IMG/VR virus record: IMGVR_UViG_3300031521_000040
Coordinates: 1 to 64,000 of that record
Source: a virus
Direction: 5' to 3' (one strand)
Length of the DNA stretch: 64,000 bases
Part shown: piece by piece, positions 60,400 through 64,000 of the stretch
How the letters are laid out: each line of letters opens with the position of its first letter
Numbering within the stretch: position 1 is the stretch's first letter
Position numbers and translations under genes: made by a program
Notes under the pieces: generated by a model
The model's input: the letters and a program-made list of their open reading frames with translations, nothing else
Told to the model about the DNA's origin: nothing
Database searches by the model: none

Positions 60400-60409
60400 T
60401 ATAAATACT
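60400..60409 (-). promoter_or_regulatory. late-type motif AGTATTTATA
   Basis: Minus-strand AGTATTTATA, 43 nt before the ATG of the 884-residue gene. Confidence 0.62.
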
Positions 60410-60435
60410 TAATTGAGAGCAAAAAAATGTTTTAA

Positions 60436-60684
60436 CTATATTATTTCATAATTTTCATTTATTATCTTATGCTTAGTAAGCATTTCGAAAACCTTTGGCG
60501 TAATAAGCATTTTCCTTCTATAATTATCAATCACTGATTGATTTGCTTTTTCATGTGATACATTTTCATTTAGAAGTTTTGTATTCATATGTAAATGTTC
60601 TAATATGTCATAGAAAATTTTATTTGCTTTTCTTCTATCAACATACTCAACTAACTGCTCTTTTTTAACTATAAATTTTTTCAT
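60436..60684 (-). CDS. small hypothetical late protein
   Basis: 82 residues, basic and helical (FIVKKEQLVEYVDRRKANKI, then YRRKMLITPKVFEMLTKHKI). It starts 2 nt after the nucleotidyltransferase-like gene and so is probably co-translated with it. No family recognised. Confidence 0.7.
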   Translation of the reverse strand: MKKFIVKKEQLVEYVDRRKANKIFYDILEHLHMNTKLLNENVSHEKANQSVIDNYRRKMLITPKVFEMLTKHKIINENYEII

Positions 60685-60686
60685 AA

Positions 60687-61559
60687 TTATATCATGAATT
60701 CGTTTAAACTTAATTCGTTTTTTAAGTAATTATTCTTTAATGCAACCAATTTCTCAAGGTATCCACTGTTTCTTAATATTTTAAAAACCAGATTTTCTAC
60801 TGAATATTCACCCTTTTTATCTAATCCTGATTGCCTATACTTTTTTATTTTATTTTTAAGCTGATCAATTTTAATTAAAAAATTAGCTTCATCTTTATTC
60901 GTTTCTAAATCATCAATCGTATTCATAATATCAGCCGATTTTAATTGCACATCAGCAGTATCAATATTAACGATTTTTTTTAACGGTTTGCGAACCCAAT
61001 CATTTTTCATGATTGAATATGTTCCTGATGAATGATGTGGTTCATCGATATCTTGAAAATATAACTCAACATCAAATCCCTTTACTTGAATAGGTAATTT
61101 ATCAGACCATAATTGCTTTTTAAGCTTCAAAAAGTCGCCCACAAATTCTTTGTTTTCAGATATTTGTGAAAAATCGAGTACTATATGTATATCTATATCT
61201 GAATTTTCATTATAATTATAATTTGCCATACTGCCTGTAAATATAATATCCTTAAACTTTAAATTTTCTACATCTGAAAATTCAATAAATCTTTTAGCAT
61301 TTAATAATAATATTTTTCTTATTTCAGGCTTTAGTATTTCGTTTTTATCCCATATTAGCGGACACAGCGTATCGTGCATCTGAATTGACGATACATCAAC
61401 ACTATCAGGCTCAATAACCTCTTTTAGTAAATCAGATATATTGGTTTTAGCCCAATACTTGGATGACCAAAATCTTGGCATCTTAGTGTTTTGCTCGTTA
61501 TTACCATTGATTGAATTACTTGATTGAACGTCACTTTTCTCCACGTTAATAATTTTCAT
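60687..61559 (-). CDS. nucleotidyltransferase-fold protein
   Basis: A 290-residue protein with the Pol-beta-type signature GSMANYNYNENSDIDIHIVL (Gly109-Ser110, Asp121, Asp123) after a helical start, and a third acidic strand in GFDVELYFQD. A conserved EPHHSSGTYSIMKNDWVRKP follows. Proteins of this layout occur in large phages, with unknown substrate. Predicted reaction is transfer of a nucleotide to RNA, protein or a small molecule. The late-type motif abuts the first ATG; a second ATG at 61481 (MPRFWSSKYWAKTN) is a possible start. A 26-residue low-complexity N-terminus supports that doubt. Confidence 0.75.
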   Translation of the reverse strand: MKIINVEKSDVQSSNSINGNNEQNTKMPRFWSSKYWAKTNISDLLKEVIEPDSVDVSSIQMHDTLCPLIWDKNEILKPEIRKILLLNAKRFIEFSDVENLKFKDIIFTGSMANYNYNENSDIDIHIVLDFSQISENKEFVGDFLKLKKQLWSDKLPIQVKGFDVELYFQDIDEPHHSSGTYSIMKNDWVRKPLKKIVNIDTADVQLKSADIMNTIDDLETNKDEANFLIKIDQLKNKIKKYRQSGLDKKGEYSVENLVFKILRNSGYLEKLVALKNNYLKNELSLNEFMI

Positions 61560-61568
61560 ATAAATACA
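61559..61568 (-). promoter_or_regulatory. late-type motif TGTATTTATA abutting an ATG
   Basis: Minus-strand TGTATTTATATG; the motif's last base is the A of the first ATG. If it is a promoter, translation must begin downstream, for example at 61481. Confidence 0.42.
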
Positions 61569-61590
61569 TAATTATTAATTAAAGTAAAGG

Positions 61591-61600
61591 AGTATTTATT
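61591..61600 (+). promoter_or_regulatory. late-type motif AGTATTTATT before LamG-like gene
   Basis: AGTATTTATT ending 16 nt before the ATG at 61617. Confidence 0.58.
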
Positions 61601-61616
61601 ATAAATTCTAGCACAG

Positions 61617-63626
61617 ATGAATTTAGAATGTTTAAACAACATAATTACAGATAACTTAGTAATTGACATTGATTTGACTAATGTTAATTCATGGATTAAT
61701 TTTAACAGCGATTTGACTGCATTTAGCCTTACAAAATGGAGCGAAGCTATTGTTGATAATATTAATTTAAATGATTTTGGGTTAACTGATTACGACAACG
61801 GAAAAACAGATATTATGTGGAGTGGAATCACGCTTACACCTAATAATGATTTATTTTCAGTATATAAAGTTGGATATAACACAGTTATCAATCCAACAAC
61901 AGGTCAAACAAGCGGATTTACATCAACAACACATTTTCTTCCAATTACAGGTATCACAAGTACAACTGGAAATTATTTTAATTTAAATGGCGGATATGTG
62001 CAAGGATTTTTCAAACTACAAGATTATAATTATACGTTATTACCTTCCAGATATGGAAAAGGTATAACAATTGAAACAATACTTAAATTATCGTCTAGTT
62101 CTCATGGTATATTTTATATGATGGGAGCACGTGCTGAAGATAAATATAATTCATATTTTAGTGGTGAAACTAAAACAGGCAGTACTACAACAGGCATAAT
62201 AACTAGTGAGGGAAATTATTTGAACGCTTTGATTGGTGATATTGTTACTAAGAAGAGTTTCCAAAGACCTGAAGAAAATACAGAAACCATTTATAGCGAA
62301 ACAGCTCAAATCAATAATCTGAAAAATAACGTTATTGCATTTGAAATAACAACTGATAGAAGACTTGGTTACAAATACTTGAATAATAACGGACTTGTCG
62401 TAAGTGAAGAATCACCAATAAAGATAACCGCAACTGGTTTTACTATGATTGACTTAACGTTCACGCCATATGAAAACATATATGACTTAGGATTGTTAAA
62501 ATGCATGAAACAAAGAATGGGTACATTAATGTTTTACGTAAATGGTCGTGCTGTTTGGATTATAAAGGATTTTCCTGAATTCTATTTTCATGGTTTCAGT
62601 AATCAAAAGGAAAAGGTATTGGGAATTCCATATTCAATAAGTTGGGGCGGTGGGTCTTTTGGATTGAAATATTCATGGCATTATGATTATCAAAAATATA
62701 ATATATATGATAATCAAGATAATACCTATATTACAACACATTTTTCTGTTCACGATAATCCCTTAGTATCAAATAATTTACTATCTGGAATTTCATTAAG
62801 CGCAAATACTAATGCTTTTAATGCAACAGTAATGGAAATTGTATCGACAGGTGCAACAGGTAATACTTACTTTGTTAAATTTAATAATCCAATCTCTGTT
62901 CTGTCGAATAGGAATTATACATTTACATTATCACTTAATAATCACGGCTTATTTAAAAACACTAATAATATAGGTGAAGCTGTTAATAATAAATTATCTA
63001 TTTTAGCATATAGTGATACTGTTGATGTTAGTTTTATGAATAGCATTGAATATGTATATCCTATTACAAGCCTACGTATGGAGGAAATACAGGCACTAGG
63101 GTTACATCCGTTTCAAGATAACCAAGAATATCAATATATTTATCCTAATGGCGTTATGTATTATGGTGAAACAGGTATCCCCGTTCTCGATGAATTCGGA
63201 AATGAAAATACATTTGGTTATGAAATGCCAATTAATCTAACTGGTAATACTTTATGGTATACAACTGGTGTAGATATGTGGAATGAACTTAAAGCAGTAA
63301 TTAGAACATCTGATAATACAGGTCAGAGCTTTATTAATGTTGGCTTATTGATTGAAACAACTGATACTTTAAATCTTAATAGTCCGCTATTTATCAGCGG
63401 ATTTACATATACTGCATCAGATATCTTAGTACATGATACTAGAAAAAATAATCTAACCATCGAAGAAAATTTCAACACATCGTTTATTGGTGGAATTCAA
63501 AAACTAAGAATATATAATAATGCGCTAACATCGCCAGAGGTGTTGCATAATGCGTTAATGGAAACCAAAGTTAATCCAAATATTATTGTAAGTAAGGGTG
63601 GAAGAATAATAACATATAGAGTATGA
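61617..63626 (+). CDS. large tail/fibre protein with LamG-like domain
   Basis: A 669-residue protein, beta-rich and Asn/Thr/Tyr-rich. Residues ~150-175 (KGITIETILKLSSSSHGIFY) and the end ~615-655 (SFIGGIQKLRIYNNALTSPE, VLHNALMETKV) are typical first and last strands of LamG/concanavalin-like sugar-binding domains, with FYVNGRAVWIIKDFPEFYFH in the middle. It may be a baseplate-attached fibre or host-sugar binder. A late-type motif precedes it. The stop overlaps the next start by 4 nt. Confidence 0.75.
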   Translation: MNLECLNNIITDNLVIDIDLTNVNSWINFNSDLTAFSLTKWSEAIVDNINLNDFGLTDYDNGKTDIMWSGITLTPNNDLFSVYKVGYNTVINPTTGQTSGFTSTTHFLPITGITSTTGNYFNLNGGYVQGFFKLQDYNYTLLPSRYGKGITIETILKLSSSSHGIFYMMGARAEDKYNSYFSGETKTGSTTTGIITSEGNYLNALIGDIVTKKSFQRPEENTETIYSETAQINNLKNNVIAFEITTDRRLGYKYLNNNGLVVSEESPIKITATGFTMIDLTFTPYENIYDLGLLKCMKQRMGTLMFYVNGRAVWIIKDFPEFYFHGFSNQKEKVLGIPYSISWGGGSFGLKYSWHYDYQKYNIYDNQDNTYITTHFSVHDNPLVSNNLLSGISLSANTNAFNATVMEIVSTGATGNTYFVKFNNPISVLSNRNYTFTLSLNNHGLFKNTNNIGEAVNNKLSILAYSDTVDVSFMNSIEYVYPITSLRMEEIQALGLHPFQDNQEYQYIYPNGVMYYGETGIPVLDEFGNENTFGYEMPINLTGNTLWYTTGVDMWNELKAVIRTSDNTGQSFINVGLLIETTDTLNLNSPLFISGFTYTASDILVHDTRKNNLTIEENFNTSFIGGIQKLRIYNNALTSPEVLHNALMETKVNPNIIVSKGGRIITYRV

Positions 63627-63826
63627 GTGTATTAAATGAAATATTTGAAGGTTGGAAAAATCTGATTTTTGAAGATGATAAGGTTGAGGAAGAAGCCAAA
63701 AGAAGAATGGCTATTTGTGTTGGCTGTGATAAATTTACACGTGTAAAATCATGTGAACTATGCGGTTGTTATATGCCAGCAAAAGTACGATCTATGAAAA
63801 GCAAATGTGGTGATAATAAATGGTAA
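63623..63826 (+). CDS. small zinc-ribbon protein
   Basis: 67 residues. An acidic helical start (NEIFEGWKNLIFEDDKVEEE) is followed by a Cys4-type site CVGCDKF...CELCGCYMPAK...KC, which resembles a short zinc ribbon found in phage structural regions. It overlaps the LamG-like gene by 4 nt. Function unknown. Confidence 0.72.
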   Translation: MSVLNEIFEGWKNLIFEDDKVEEEAKRRMAICVGCDKFTRVKSCELCGCYMPAKVRSMKSKCGDNKW

Positions 63827-64000
63827 TTAATTCTTACTGTGCGTTATAACATATGTATCTTCTAAAGCATATGCTTCAAATTCATCAGTATTAAAATACA
63901 TTTTACTATATGATGTAAGCTGTTTCGTGATATTGTTAATAATAAAATCAATTCTTCCTGTTAGACATATTGCAGAATGTACATAATCACGTTTAGCTAA
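63827..64000 (-). CDS. C-terminal end of a hypothetical protein (5'-partial)
   Basis: The minus-strand frame is open from the window edge to a TAA at 63827-63829, giving the last 57 residues of a protein: GRIDFIINNITKQLTSYSKM and DEFEAYALEDTYVITHSKN are in it. It converges with the zinc-ribbon gene, the two stop codons being adjacent. Too little remains for a function. Confidence 0.7.
   Translation of the reverse strand, partial: LAKRDYVHSAICLTGRIDFIINNITKQLTSYSKMYFNTDEFEAYALEDTYVITHSKN

Overview
The window is a 64 kb piece of the genome of a large, AT-rich, tailed phage with a contractile tail (myovirus morphology) related to T4. The T4-type virion set is here: large terminase (gp17-like), portal (gp20-like), prohead protease (gp21-like), scaffold (gp22-like), major capsid protein (gp23-like), tail sheath (gp18-like), tail tube (gp19-like), a tail terminator (gp15-like), a neck protein (gp13-like), a tape measure, a gp26/gp51-type baseplate protein, an OB-fold spike and a very large hub protein ending in an M23 peptidase. 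The host is probably a member of the Bacteroidota. Shine-Dalgarno sequences are almost absent, and several genes are preceded by TTTG-N19/20-TAnnTTTG, the promoter form of that phylum (24974-25004 and 38447-38477 are perfect matches). No tRNA, rRNA, CRISPR array or integrase was found.

Layout. 1-4 kb: tape measure and its presumed chaperone on the minus strand, with a candidate programmed -1 frameshift. 4-9.2 kb: phoH, a HAD-like protein, two glycosyltransferases, a sigma-like protein that resembles the T4 late sigma gp55, and a C39-like cysteine peptidase. 9.2-12.5 kb: a compact plus-strand baseplate/spike operon. 12.5-24.9 kb: a PD-(D/E)XK nuclease, tail tube, sheath and tail terminator, and three plus-strand structural genes, interrupted by two homing endonucleases. 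25-29.6 kb: nucleotide metabolism (MazG-like, two dUTPase paralogues around an HNH endonuclease, ThyA) behind a host-type promoter. 29.6-40.8 kb: polynucleotide kinase, neck genes, an SF1 helicase split by an intein, a small lipoprotein, and three free-standing endonucleases, one of them fused to a Mom-like domain. 40.8-61.6 kb: head module (capsid, scaffold, protease, portal, terminase and associated proteins) on the minus strand, interrupted by the hub/M23 gene and another endonuclease. 61.6-64 kb: a LamG-like tail or fibre protein, a small zinc-ribbon protein, and the 3' end of a gene that runs off the window.

Regulation. A motif AGTATTTATA, oriented with transcription, lies mostly 8-65 nt before the start codons of nearly all virion genes and of some endonucleases (28 sites listed). 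It is largely absent from the metabolic genes, some of which have host-type promoters instead. The simplest reading is an early/host promoter class and a late class read by the gp55-like protein at 7911-8663. Hairpin terminators close most minus-strand units.

Most notable: the motif plus late sigma, the T9C4 frameshift site that adds 63 codons to the gp26-like gene, the Mom-like/GIY-YIG fusion, an intein inserted inside the helicase Walker B motif, and eight homing-type nucleases of several families in 42 kb.
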